Shown here: positions 39,249 through 47,990 of the stretch, piece by piece
Position numbering within the stretch: position 1 is the stretch's first letter
How the letters are laid out: each line of letters starts with the position of its first letter
Assembly (NCBI RefSeq): GCF_963853665.1
Contig: NZ_OY970459.1
Location: 1,364,001 to 1,428,000 of the forward strand
Length of the DNA: 64,000 nt
Direction of reading: 5' to 3'
Source: Mycobacterium decipiens
Lineage (GTDB): Bacteria > Actinomycetota > Actinomycetes > Mycobacteriales > Mycobacteriaceae
Position numbers and translations under genes: made by a program
The notes under the pieces: model-generated
Told to the model about the DNA's origin: nothing
What the model saw: the letters and a program-made list of their open reading frames with translations, nothing else
Database searches by the model: none

Positions 39249-40736
39249 TTGACCGAGATTAAGAGTGAGATCCGCACTAGCACGATCCATGCTCTTGAGG
39301 AGAAGGTTTCAAAGGGAAACTACGGGAAGTATCTGAGCAGACTCGTGCTCAAACGAGTGCGTGGCTTTACGGATCGCGAAGTCACATTTGACTTTCCAGT
39401 TACCGCTCTGGTGGGACCGAATGGTGGAGGCAAGACAACGATACTCGGCGCAGCCGGACTCATCTATCGCGATGTGCCGCCAAGGCGATTTTTTGCTAAG
39501 AGTGGCAAATATGACAGCAGTATGAAGGACTGGACTGTTGAATATCAGCTCATCGACAAGGAGATAAATCCAAGAATTCCGGTTCCACGTACAGCAAGTT
39601 ACCTTAAAGCAAAATGGAACCGCTCTGCTGTTGAACGGGAAGTATTGATATTTGGCGTCGAGCGCACCGTGCCTGCAACGGAACGCAGAGAGTTGGTCAG
39701 AGCAGTAGGCGGTAAGTTTATGGCTTTCCAAGAGATTGCATTGACAGACATTGTTTCGGAAAACGTTGCGCGAATATTAGGGAAGCCTATTGAAGGTTTT
39801 AATCGGCTGTCTGTGGACCAATCCGGCAAAGTCACAATGTATGCAGGCCAGACTAATAAAGGGGCCGAATACTCTGAATTTCACTTCGGGGCTGGTGAAG
39901 CCAGCGTCATCCGGATTGTTAGTGACATCGAGAACGCGTCAGAAAACGCCTTGATTCTAGTGGAAGAAATTGAGAACGGGCTTCATCCCGTTGCGACTAG
40001 ACGGATGGTCGAGTATCTAATCGACGTCGCAGCGAGAAAGGCCTGCCAAGTTATCTTCACTACCCATTCGAATGATGCTTTAGCGCCTTTACCATCTCGC
40101 GCTATATGGGCTGCTTACAACGGAGAAGTCCTGCAAGGTAAGTTGGATATTGCCGCCCTGCGAACGATCACGGGTCAAATAGATGCGAGTCTCGCAATCT
40201 TTGTGGAGGACGCGTACGCCGAGTTGTTAACAGCGACGGTGCTGCGGTATACGAAAGGCGTCGAGTTATCCGCCATTAAAATCCACCGCATGGGTGGTGC
40301 AAGTCCGGCGCTGAAGGTGAATGAGCAACACAATCTCGACCCGACCTCGACGTTTCCGTCTGTCTGCTTATTGGATGCCGACCACTCGGCCGGCGCAGAT
40401 GCAGAAAAGAAGGTATTTGTACTTCCCGGAAGTGGGCACCCCGAAGCGCATATTCTGGATCGTGTCGTCAGCCGACTTGATACCGTTGCTGCGAAATTGA
40501 CAGTATCTATGCAGTTACCCCCAAACCAACAAGTACGCGTAAAAGACGTCATCAATGCGCGAATGCTGACAAATTACGACGTCCACGTCATCTGGGAACA
40601 AATAGGCGAAGATCTCGATTTTACGTCTGGCCAAACGGTAGCAACGGCTTTTATGGCGATCTGGGCTCAGGAGTTCCCGGACGAGGTCACTCAACTTGTC
40701 GATCAATTTCGCAATCTAGTGCCGGTCGCTACGTAG
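39249..40736 (+). CDS. OLD/ABC-type ATPase with probable TOPRIM-like C-terminus (candidate defence protein)
   Basis: A 495-residue protein with a TTG start. The N-terminal ATPase is SMC/OLD-like: Walker A GPNGGGKTT near residue 57 after a LKRVRGFTDREVTFDF strand, an ABC-signature-like FGAGEASVIRI near residue 217, Walker B ALILVEEIENGLHP near residue 234 and the H-loop VIFTTHSNDAL. After residue 310, AIFVEDAYAELLTATVL and SVCLLDADHSAG fit the Glu and DxD signature of TOPRIM nucleases in OLD, GajA and related proteins. The gene is alone in a low-GC element. Phage defence is an inference from family and context. It could instead be a DNA-repair type ATPase or an inactive fragment. Confidence 0.75.
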   Translation: MTEIKSEIRTSTIHALEEKVSKGNYGKYLSRLVLKRVRGFTDREVTFDFPVTALVGPNGGGKTTILGAAGLIYRDVPPRRFFAKSGKYDSSMKDWTVEYQLIDKEINPRIPVPRTASYLKAKWNRSAVEREVLIFGVERTVPATERRELVRAVGGKFMAFQEIALTDIVSENVARILGKPIEGFNRLSVDQSGKVTMYAGQTNKGAEYSEFHFGAGEASVIRIVSDIENASENALILVEEIENGLHPVATRRMVEYLIDVAARKACQVIFTTHSNDALAPLPSRAIWAAYNGEVLQGKLDIAALRTITGQIDASLAIFVEDAYAELLTATVLRYTKGVELSAIKIHRMGGASPALKVNEQHNLDPTSTFPSVCLLDADHSAGADAEKKVFVLPGSGHPEAHILDRVVSRLDTVAAKLTVSMQLPPNQQVRVKDVINARMLTNYDVHVIWEQIGEDLDFTSGQTVATAFMAIWAQEFPDEVTQLVDQFRNLVPVAT

Positions 40737-41037
40737 GATACGACATCGTGCGCCGCGATAATTCCCGGCTGGCCGCCGCTTCGAGTTGCGAAGTGCAAAT
40801 TCTGGAATCGTAGGCACGGCGTGTACGCTATCCGGCCGACGACCGATGATTTGAGCTGTCGGGAGTTGTTCGGGGCATAGCAAACCCCGTCGTGAAGCTG
40901 CCGGGAATATGTGCGCGGTGGGTACACGTACACACCCGACCTCCGAAAACGCCGTAATACCAGGCAATTTCTCGGAACGCTACGTAGGCCAATAGCCAGG
41001 TCAGGGGGTGTTTCCCAGCGCAACGGCGTAATTCTAC
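40737..41037. other. 301 bases between the ATPase gene and attR
   Basis: No gene with coding character on either strand. The GC content rises back to the host level. It may hold integrase arm-type sites, but none can be recognised by eye. Confidence 0.4.
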
Positions 41038-41052
41038 TCCCGGCAGCTCCAC
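41038..41052 (+). repeat. attR: 15-bp direct repeat of the tmRNA 3' end
   Basis: Exact copy of bases 38769-38783. It is not part of a tmRNA-like fold here: the upstream T-arm sequence is absent. It therefore marks the distal end of the integrated segment. Confidence 0.8.
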
Positions 41053-41137
41053 AGAGTGAGCAGCATGAATAGTACAAATATCGGCCACATCAGCACCGCG
41101 TCAGCACGATTCGACGCTAGGATGCCCGGCGTGGCCC

Positions 41138-41371
41138 TTGTTCGTGAACGCAGCGAAAGGACGATCGCCCTACTTCTCGGTGGCCTACCGGATAGGCGGG
41201 CGGGGTAGTCGCCAGACCTCTACCTCCTTCCCGGACGCAGGGCAGGCCGACAAGTTCTGTGCCTTGGTCGATGCGTTCGGGCCGGAGCAAGCTCCAGAGA
41301 AGGCCGATATTGCCGACACCCCGCAACGCGCCATAACAGTCCGCTGGGGAAGCTCACCCGCGACGACGTAG
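41138..41371 (+). pseudogene. Phage-type integrase N-terminal fragment
   Basis: A 77-codon frame whose first part, KGRSPYFSVAYRIGGRGSRQTSTSFPDAGQADKFCALVDAFGPE, looks like the N-terminal arm-binding/SAM-like region of actinobacterial tyrosine integrases. No core-binding or catalytic domain (R-H-R-Y) follows. It lies 85 bases after attR, the usual position for an integrase next to its attachment site, so it is probably the relic of the recombinase that used ssrA. The exact start of the original gene cannot be told. Confidence 0.6.
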
Positions 41372-41561
41372 CCGTGTGGGTTAACGCCGTGCGCGGAGCC
41401 GGAGCAGCGGGCGGCTGCGCGAATGTCCCGTGGAGTGCCGCAGGCGGGGCATCGGGCGTTGTCGGGGCCACCCCCCAGGAACCGGCAAGCTTCCACGCCC
41501 GCCAATACGCCACCCGTCCGGAACAGATCAAGCCGGCGCACTGCCGGGTGACGACGCTCAC

Positions 41562-42230
41562 CTAGTCAAATTGGGAAGCCTCCGGGATAAGGATTGTCAC
41601 ACGTGCCCGGATGATCCCGTCATCGCTCTTCACCCAAATCCTCGCCTCACCTGTTGCCAGACTGCCCCGCCGCGCGATGCGTTGGAGGCCATCGGTGTAC
41701 GACGCAGCAAGGCCGGCGGCGAGGTAGCCGACGTGGTTCTGCCCGATCATCACAGCGACCGCGTTCGGGTCGTGCTCGTTCCATGGCTCGGGGACGAGGA
41801 TGCAGCGGACCGACTTGAGGGTCACACCACATTCGGTGATCGGCACACCGGCTTCCTGGAAAACCCGGCGAATGTCTTTGGTGCGGTAAGTCTCCCCGAC
41901 AACTTCGATCTGCTCTTCGAGAGGATAGCGGGGCTCCTCAAGTGTCGCCGCTGCGACGACATCGGCAAGTGGAGATGAGTTTCGACCGTTCGCCCCTCTA
42001 GGGGCCATTGCCGGCTTTCCGGTCGGCCGAAGCGTGTAGTCAGTGACCAACGATGAATTGTGCGTGGCAGATCGAGCGGGCACAGCCGATACGGCGGGCT
42101 CTGGCGCGGGAATTTGCGCGTAATGCTCGGTCCACTTGGAGCCGTCCCACCAGCGGAGCCGGTTGGTGCCTGCCGGGTCCGGACACCACATAGGCGGAGG
42201 CAACGACTGCGGGTATTGGTTGGGCTCCAC
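41562..42230 (-). CDS. DUF2510-HIRAN domain protein
   Basis: A 222-residue protein. The N-terminal motif PPMWCPDPAGTNRLRWWDGSKWTEHY is a DUF2510 domain, common in actinobacterial membrane-associated proteins. The C-terminal half (EQIEVVGETYRTKDIRRVF ... EPWNEHDPNAVAVMIGQNHVGYLAAGLAASY) is a HIRAN domain, which in eukaryotic HLTF binds 3' ends of DNA and in bacteria is often found with nucleases, helicases or phage-related genes. No transmembrane segment is seen. It stands alone on the minus strand between the integrase relic and the phenolic-lipid operon. Role unknown; a DNA-end sensor is conceivable. Confidence 0.78.
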   Translation of the reverse strand: MEPNQYPQSLPPPMWCPDPAGTNRLRWWDGSKWTEHYAQIPAPEPAVSAVPARSATHNSSLVTDYTLRPTGKPAMAPRGANGRNSSPLADVVAAATLEEPRYPLEEQIEVVGETYRTKDIRRVFQEAGVPITECGVTLKSVRCILVPEPWNEHDPNAVAVMIGQNHVGYLAAGLAASYTDGLQRIARRGSLATGEARIWVKSDDGIIRARVTILIPEASQFD

Positions 42231-42677
42231 GTCGCCTCCTTAGCGCTTGGATCGAAGCGAAGTATCTGCCAATGCTACGAGCAGCCACGAGATTCCGTGA
42301 GCGGTATGGCGAACTGTCGGGAGTACCTTCCCGCGTGCGCCACCGGACACCCGCATGGGGTGTGCTCGATACCGGTCCAGCGGTTTCATCGCACGCACCG
42401 ATGGGCTTCGAGCATTCCCTCGTCTACCACTCCTGGGCAGACCAGGCCGCGTTTGATCTCAATTCCGCGCACGTGCACGGCGGACCCACCGCAGATCTCA
42501 GCCGGCAAGTCGCCGACATGTCGACCCAGTGCGTTGGTGACAACCCAGACCGAGTGGTCCTGGGCAAGTTCGACGGCCACGAAGACGGCTACGTCGGGGT
42601 GAGTTCGCATCCATGCTGAAGCGTCGTGGCGGCGACGCATGCACCAGCGCCGCCGCTTCGGCTGCCGCGAGCAATGG
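42231..42677. other. 447 bases without a recognised gene
   Basis: Overlapping frames exist on both strands: 42272-42619 plus and 42386-42640 minus. The minus frame (THPDVAVFVAVELAQDHSVWVVTNALGRH...) is the more protein-like, but I recognise neither. If real it would be an about 70-residue hypothetical protein. Confidence 0.35.
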
Positions 42678-43694
42678 CTACTCGGCGAGCCGGTTCACGA
42701 GAGCGCTGAAGACGGTGGGCAGCCGCGTTGCGGCCGGCACGATCCGGGAGCGCACCGCCGGGTAGGCGCTGGCGTGCAGCGCCGCCGCCGTCAGCATGCG
42801 GTACCGGCGGGACATGCGGCGCCATCGGCGTTCATAGGCGGCGGGCCGGTCGGCGGCGACGCACCCGACCAGCAACTCGGCGCCCCCGAACGCAATGCCC
42901 AGCCCCTCGCCGGTCAGCGCGTCGACGTATCCTGCTGCGTCACCGACCAACAACACCCGGCCGGCAACCCGGCTGCGTACCTTCTGCCGTAGCGGGCCCG
43001 CGGCGCGGTCGCGGCTGTGCGGCCGGCCTGCTACCCGGTCGTCCAGCGACGGGAACGATTCGAGGTGCCGGTCGAATCGCCCGCGGCGGGAGGTGAGGAT
43101 CGTGATGCCGACGCACTCGTCGGACACCGGGGTGACGTACGCCTCTTCGTCGTCGGACCAGTGCACCTCGATGTTCTCCTGCCAGGGAGCGATCTGGACG
43201 TGGCGGCGAATTCCCCACCGGCGCCGGTCATTTGTTGGCATAGCCAGCCCGAGCGCGGTGCGGATCGGCGAGTGCAGCCCGTCTGCGGCGGCGAGGTAGC
43301 GGGCGCGAAAGCCGCCGCACCGCACCGACATCGCATCCTGACTGACCTCGCCGACGTCGCCTTGCACGACCTTCACACCGGCGGCTGCCACCGCGTCCAG
43401 GAGTGCGCCGTGCAATGCCGATCGCTGTACTCCGCGCCCAACACCGGATCGAAACGCCGCGCTGACGCTCCGACGTCCGTCGTGATAGCTAATGCCGTGG
43501 AACAGTTTACCCGGGGGATCTACGCCAAGGCGGTTGAGATGTGCCAAGGAATGCGGCATCAATCCTTCACCGCAGGCCTTGTCTATTGTCCCCGAGCGCT
43601 TTTCGATCACGACGACCTCGAGTCCGGCCTTGGCGCCGTATAGCGCCGTCGTGAGTCCGGCCGGGCCTCCACCTGCCACCAGGAGGTCAATCAT
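42678..43694 (-). CDS. FAD-dependent oxidoreductase (geranylgeranyl-reductase/SrsC-like flavoprotein)
   Basis: A 338-residue flavoprotein that begins DLLVAGGGPAGLTTALYGAKAGLEVVVIEKR (FAD Rossmann fold). The aromatic-hydroxylase-like second FAD motif is VLLVGDAAGYVDALTGEGLGIAFGGAELL. ACGEGLMPHSLAHLNRLG resembles the geranylgeranyl-reductase/FixC-type group. Start at the ATG at 43694, overlapping the methyltransferase stop by ATGA; the longer frame to 44120 overlaps that gene entirely. Last gene of the operon MmpL-T3PKS-methyltransferase-oxidoreductase. By analogy with Streptomyces SrsC it may hydroxylate a methylated alkylresorcinol to give a quinone (inference). Confidence 0.85.
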   Translation of the reverse strand: MIDLLVAGGGPAGLTTALYGAKAGLEVVVIEKRSGTIDKACGEGLMPHSLAHLNRLGVDPPGKLFHGISYHDGRRSVSAAFRSGVGRGVQRSALHGALLDAVAAAGVKVVQGDVGEVSQDAMSVRCGGFRARYLAAADGLHSPIRTALGLAMPTNDRRRWGIRRHVQIAPWQENIEVHWSDDEEAYVTPVSDECVGITILTSRRGRFDRHLESFPSLDDRVAGRPHSRDRAAGPLRQKVRSRVAGRVLLVGDAAGYVDALTGEGLGIAFGGAELLVGCVAADRPAAYERRWRRMSRRYRMLTAAALHASAYPAVRSRIVPAATRLPTVFSALVNRLAE

Positions 43695-44200
43695 TTCAGG
43701 CCTGCAAGGGCAGCGTTTTCGACACCGATCCGCGTGCGCAACAATGCGGCGTTGAGCACGGTGAACACGAGTGCTGTGATCCATGCGCCGTGCAGCAATG
43801 GCAGCGCGATTCCCTCGACCACCACGGCGACATAGTTCGGGTGTGAGAAGAACCGGTATGGGCCGCCAGTGACCCGGGGTGCATCGGGTATGACGACGAC
43901 TCGGGTGTTCCACTGCGGGCCCAACGTGGTGATGCACCGCCACCGCAGGACCTGAGCCCCGACCACCAGCGCCAACATCGGCCAGCCGAGCGCTCCAACG
44001 AATGGACGGTGCAGCGCAAGCACTTCCACCAGGCATCCCATCAGCAAACCGATGTGCAGTGTGACCATGGTCGGGTAGTGGCGAGCGCCGAATTCGATGC
44101 CGCCACGGGCGCGGCTCCACGCGAGGTTACGGTTCGAGACGACCAGTTCAACGACGCGCTCGACCGCGACCGCGACGATCAGCAATATGTACCAGGACAT
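43691..44200 (-). CDS. Isoprenylcysteine carboxyl-methyltransferase-family membrane protein (SrsB-like)
   Basis: A 169-residue integral membrane protein with four or five hydrophobic helices. The C-terminal SAM-binding pattern of ICMT-like enzymes is present: RWRCITTLGPQWNTRVVVIPDAPRVTGGPYRFFSHPNYVAVVVEGIALPLLHGAW, where GPYRFFSHPNY is diagnostic. Bacterial members next to type III polyketide synthases O-methylate phenolic lipids (SrsB in Streptomyces griseus). It starts 12 bases after the polyketide synthase and overlaps the oxidoreductase, so co-expression is nearly certain. The protein would act in the plasma membrane on a lipid substrate. Confidence 0.88.
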   Translation of the reverse strand: MSWYILLIVAVAVERVVELVVSNRNLAWSRARGGIEFGARHYPTMVTLHIGLLMGCLVEVLALHRPFVGALGWPMLALVVGAQVLRWRCITTLGPQWNTRVVVIPDAPRVTGGPYRFFSHPNYVAVVVEGIALPLLHGAWITALVFTVLNAALLRTRIGVENAALAGLK

Positions 44201-44212
44201 GGGCGGCGAAGG

Positions 44213-45277
44213 TCAGTGCCACCGCAGCAGCACGAGCTCTGCGCAGAAACCGGGACCCATTGCCATCAGCATCCCTGGACTGCCGCTGGCCGGCTGCTTT
44301 TTTACAAGCGTGTCGCGCAATACGTGCAGCACCGACGACGACGACAGGTTTCCGACCTCGCTCAACGAACGCCACGTCAGCTCGAGCGCCTCATCGGGCA
44401 ACACCAGGGATTTGTTGATCGCCTCGATGACCTTCGGGCCGCCCGGGTGGCTCACCCAAACGCCGATGTCGTCGATCGTCAGCCCATGGCCGGACAGGAA
44501 TCCGGTCAGGTCGTCGGCCAGGTGCCGCTCAATGAGGGTGGCAACGTTGGGAGACAGGACAAGCGAGAGTCCGGACGCGCCGAAGTTCCACCCCATCGTG
44601 GTCAGGGAGTCCGGGTACAGCCGGCTTCGCGAGTCCACGACAGTTGGCCCACGCACACCGATCCGCTCGGCGCGTTGATCGCCCACGGCGACCACCGCCG
44701 CGGCGCCGTCAGCGAACAGCGCACTTCCGACCATGGTGGCGACCGTAGGCTCGGCACCGGGGTAAGTCAGCGAGCACAACTCGACTGACACCAGTACCGC
44801 CACATCGTTCGGCGCACCTCGCAGGTAGTCGTTCAACCGCGCGACGCCGGCCGCTCCGGCGACGCAGCCCAGGCCGAACAGCGGCATACGGCGCACATCT
44901 GGCCGCAGACCCAGGCGGCCGGCAATGCGGGCGTCCAACGACGGCACCGCCAAGCCGGTCACCGTGGTCGTGACGATCAGATCGACGTCCTCCGGCTTGA
45001 GGCCCGCCTCGTCGAGCGCACGAGACAGGGCGGCAGATCCGAGCTCGACCGCGTTCTCGATGAAGATGTCGTTCGCCTCACCGAAATCGGTAAGGGAGGA
45101 GTATCTCTCCAGTGGAAGAACGAAATGGCGACTGTCGACTTTGGCATGCGCGTGTAGTTTCCGGACGAGATCCTCATGGGGTGCGTAACCCGGAAGCCGG
45201 ACGAACGCTTCGGTGATCTCCTCTTGGGCGTAGCGGTGCGGCGGTAACGCACCCTGCACTCCTGCGATAACACTCAT
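44213..45277 (-). CDS. Type III polyketide synthase (chalcone/alkylresorcinol synthase-like)
   Basis: A 354-residue homodimeric ketosynthase that extends an acyl-CoA starter with malonyl-CoA and cyclises the product. The catalytic triad is complete: C138 ([12 protein letters not shown]), H277 ([14 protein letters not shown]) and N310 ([13 protein letters not shown]). The C-terminal [14 protein letters not shown] is the family GFGPG-like loop. The ATG at 45277 has AGGGAAAG upstream; the frame runs 11 codons further but without a site. Mycobacterial relatives (Pks10/11/18 and the M. marinum enzymes) use long-chain acyl-CoAs, so an alkylpyrone, alkylresorcinol or benzoquinone lipid is the likely product. 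Confidence 0.92.
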   Translation of the reverse strand: MSVIAGVQGALPPHRYAQEEITEAFVRLPGYAPHEDLVRKLHAHAKVDSRHFVLPLERYSSLTDFGEANDIFIENAVELGSAALSRALDEAGLKPEDVDLIVTTTVTGLAVPSLDARIAGRLGLRPDVRRMPLFGLGCVAGAAGVARLNDYLRGAPNDVAVLVSVELCSLTYPGAEPTVATMVGSALFADGAAAVVAVGDQRAERIGVRGPTVVDSRSRLYPDSLTTMGWNFGASGLSLVLSPNVATLIERHLADDLTGFLSGHGLTIDDIGVWVSHPGGPKVIEAINKSLVLPDEALELTWRSLSEVGNLSSSSVLHVLRDTLVKKQPASGSPGMLMAMGPGFCAELVLLRWH

Positions 45278-45315
45278 ATCAACTTTCCCTAGAACGTGGT
45301 TGTGGCGCAATTCGG

Positions 45316-47607
45316 TTAGACGCGCAACCCATTGGTCAATTCGGCATTGAATTGTTGGTCGGTTGGGCCCGTGGCCAACCCTTGCTCGGGTATCGCGACG
45401 GAGTCACCGTCGTTGAGCCCGAGAAGCTTGTGCACGCGGACCAGGGCCGCGGGAGCCCACCAGTTTCGTCGTCCGAGGATGTGCATGAATGCCGGCACCA
45501 GAACCATTCGCACCAAAGTGGCGTCGACGAGGACGGCCACCGTGAGGCCAAGGCCGAACATCCGCAAGAACGACACGTTGGACGCAATCAGCGCAGCGAA
45601 GGAGATCGACATGATCAATGCGGCAGCGGTAACGACCCGACCGGTGCGGGCGATTCCGCGGGCCACACTCTCGTCGTTGTCGGCGGCTCCGGATGCCAGC
45701 CAGAACTCGCGGATTCTGGAGACCAGGAACACCTCGTAGTCCATCGACAAGCCGAAAGCGATACAGAACAGCAGCACCGGGATGTTGGCGACCAAGATCC
45801 CGCTGGGCGTCGTTCCGAACGCGCCGAGGTGCCCATCCTGGAAGATCCACACCACCGCGCCGAAAGCGGCAGTGAGCGAAAGGACGTTGAGCACCAACGC
45901 TTTCAGCGGCATCACGACGCTGCCCGTCAACAGGAAGAGCAGGACGAACATGATGCTGGCGATCAGCCCGAGCACCAGTGGCAAACGTGATGCGATGGCG
46001 TCGACACTGTCTCGATTGGTCTGGGCGGTGCCGGCGAAATCGACTTTCGTGCCACCCGGGGTGGGGACCGCGTGCAGGCGGTCGAGCTGGGTTTCGGAGC
46101 GGTCGGAGAACAGCGGAGCTGTGCTGTCGACGGTAAGGAACGCGCTGCCTCGGGTCTGGCCCGCCGGGGCAGACTGTTGTCCGACGGCGGCGCCAGCGAT
46201 GTAGGTTGCGGTCGGGGTGGAGACCGCGGAGACCTCGGGCACCCGCGACAGGTCAACGGCGTATTCCTCAATCTCGCTGCGGGTTAGATCGTCTGTGTCG
46301 GGAATGACGATGGTCACCGCGGTCTCGGAATTGATGGCGAAGTTGTCGCGCAGTTGGTCGCCGACCTGGTGCGCGGAGGCCGAGGTAGGCAGCACGCGGT
46401 AGTCGGGGAAGCCCCATTTGACGCTGAGGAACGGCAGACCAAGGAACACCAGGACGGCGACGCCTCCCAGTCCGACCGGCGCGGCACGGCGGATGACAAA
46501 CTTCGTCCAGCGGTACCAGAACTGCCGCTGGACGGGCTGCGGGGCGGGCTCGGGCCGGCCCAGCGGGCGGCGAACGAGCCGACGGATGTTGAAGGAATCC
46601 AGCCGGTCGCCGAGCACGACCAGCGCGGCGGGCGTGACAACCACGGCGGCGAAGGCGGCGAACGTAACGACGGCGACACCCGCGTAGGCGAAGGACTTTA
46701 GGAAATGCATCGGGAACAACACCATGACCGCCATTGAGAGGGCGACCGTTGTGGCCGAGAACAATACGGTGCGACCCGCCGTGACCACGGTGCGAACCAC
46801 GGCAACCTCGCGGTCTGCGCCGTCAGCCAACTCGTCGCGGTAGCGGCTGATTATCAACAGCGTGTAGTCGATGGCCAGCGCCAAACCCATGGCGGTGGTG
46901 AGGTTGAGTGCGAATATCGACACGTCGGTGGCGAACGAGATCGCACGCAGCACCGCAAGGGCGCCGAAAATCGCCATTCCGCCGATGGCCACGGGCAGGG
47001 CTGCTGCGATCAGACCGCCAAATACCCAGACCAGCACGAGGAAGCTGAGTGGGATCGCGATCGATTCCATCAACAGCAGGTCGCGCTGCGACTGCTTGGT
47101 GATCTGAACGTTGACCATTGCGGCGCCGCCCGTCCGCACGGTCGCGCCGCTACGGTCGTGCGTCACCTGGGTGGCGAGCTCGTCGGCGTACTTCTGCTGG
47201 TCGCTTTCGTTTCCCGTGATGCCCGCGACGATTAGCCCCGTGTTTCGATCCTTGCTAACCAGATCGATGGCGGCCTGCGGTGCTGTCCACGGCGAGGCCA
47301 CATCGACCACATGTGGCGAGCTTCTCAGTTGGTCGGCAATTTCAGTGCCCGCGGCCCGAGCGGCCGGGCTGTCGACGCCATCTGGTGTGGAGACGGTGAC
47401 GAGCAGCTGTGTGTCACCCTGGCTGAACTTGTCCGTCAGGAGCTGGCTCGCCCTCGCCGATTCCGACGTCGGATCTTGAAATCCACTGACGGACAGGCTG
47501 TTTGCTACTGGGATACCAAAGATGGCCAGGGCCAATGTGAGGAGGGCTGCCGCGACGATGACGCGTCGTGGACCGGTGATCGCCATCCTCGCAATCTGGT
47601 TTAGCAA
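45316..47607 (-). CDS. MmpL family RND transporter
   Basis: A 763-residue MmpL-type lipid exporter with two repeats, each of one transmembrane helix, a periplasmic porter domain and a bundle of five helices. The proton-relay DY pairs are in [19 protein letters not shown] (first repeat) and [19 protein letters not shown] (second repeat). It lacks the long C-terminal tail of MmpL3 and resembles the MmpL13-like short group. It is the first gene of the operon, 38 bases before the polyketide synthase, so it presumably exports that product to the outer membrane. No MmpS gene is present. Confidence 0.92.
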   Translation of the reverse strand: MLNQIARMAITGPRRVIVAAALLTLALAIFGIPVANSLSVSGFQDPTSESARASQLLTDKFSQGDTQLLVTVSTPDGVDSPAARAAGTEIADQLRSSPHVVDVASPWTAPQAAIDLVSKDRNTGLIVAGITGNESDQQKYADELATQVTHDRSGATVRTGGAAMVNVQITKQSQRDLLLMESIAIPLSFLVLVWVFGGLIAAALPVAIGGMAIFGALAVLRAISFATDVSIFALNLTTAMGLALAIDYTLLIISRYRDELADGADREVAVVRTVVTAGRTVLFSATTVALSMAVMVLFPMHFLKSFAYAGVAVVTFAAFAAVVVTPAALVVLGDRLDSFNIRRLVRRPLGRPEPAPQPVQRQFWYRWTKFVIRRAAPVGLGGVAVLVFLGLPFLSVKWGFPDYRVLPTSASAHQVGDQLRDNFAINSETAVTIVIPDTDDLTRSEIEEYAVDLSRVPEVSAVSTPTATYIAGAAVGQQSAPAGQTRGSAFLTVDSTAPLFSDRSETQLDRLHAVPTPGGTKVDFAGTAQTNRDSVDAIASRLPLVLGLIASIMFVLLFLLTGSVVMPLKALVLNVLSLTAAFGAVVWIFQDGHLGAFGTTPSGILVANIPVLLFCIAFGLSMDYEVFLVSRIREFWLASGAADNDESVARGIARTGRVVTAAALIMSISFAALIASNVSFLRMFGLGLTVAVLVDATLVRMVLVPAFMHILGRRNWWAPAALVRVHKLLGLNDGDSVAIPEQGLATGPTDQQFNAELTNGLRV

Positions 47608-47990
47608 GGTTCTCTCTTCTGTCAGGATTGAACTTGATTCGATTAACTAGCCGCTGCTTTGACAGGGAGTCCCACTGCACTTCTCCTTGTCGGTGTCGAT
47701 ATCGGGACGGTCGCCGCCGCCCGGCTTCGTTCGAAGTTACGGATTGGCGGTGATCGTGGCTCGCTTGTGCGCAATACCCACGCAACCGCCGATTTTGAGC
47801 TTTTGCGCATTGTGCTCAGGATGCGGCGGCGGTGCGGATGGCAGATGCTTCCCTATCCCTCACGTGGCTTGTGGAGTGGTGCGCAGTGGGGCGCCGCGGC
47901 AGCACGCCGATATGACGGGGGACGCCGGATCGATGCCATGCCAGCGGACGGTAGCGGGCTTTTGCTCAGGTCAGAGTCCATCACCGTCTG
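47608..47990. other. 383-base gap upstream of the MmpL operon
   Basis: No coding sequence supported. It probably contains the promoter of the MmpL-type III PKS operon. I see no strong inverted repeat. Confidence 0.45.

Larger units (their letters stand above)
38769..41052 (+). mobile_element. Compact element integrated at the 3' end of ssrA
   Basis: A 2.3-kb segment bounded by the 15-base direct repeat. It holds one clear gene, an OLD-like ATPase, whose base composition is near 50% GC against about 65% in the neighbours. No integrase gene is inside; an integrase N-terminal fragment lies just beyond attR, so it may be a satellite or a decayed remnant of a larger integrative element. No capsid or conjugation genes are visible. 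Confidence 0.75.

Noticed and set aside
38830..39252. 140-codon frame between ssrA and the ATPase gene
   Set aside because: No domain, no ribosome-binding site and amino-acid composition like non-coding DNA; kept only as an intergenic note.
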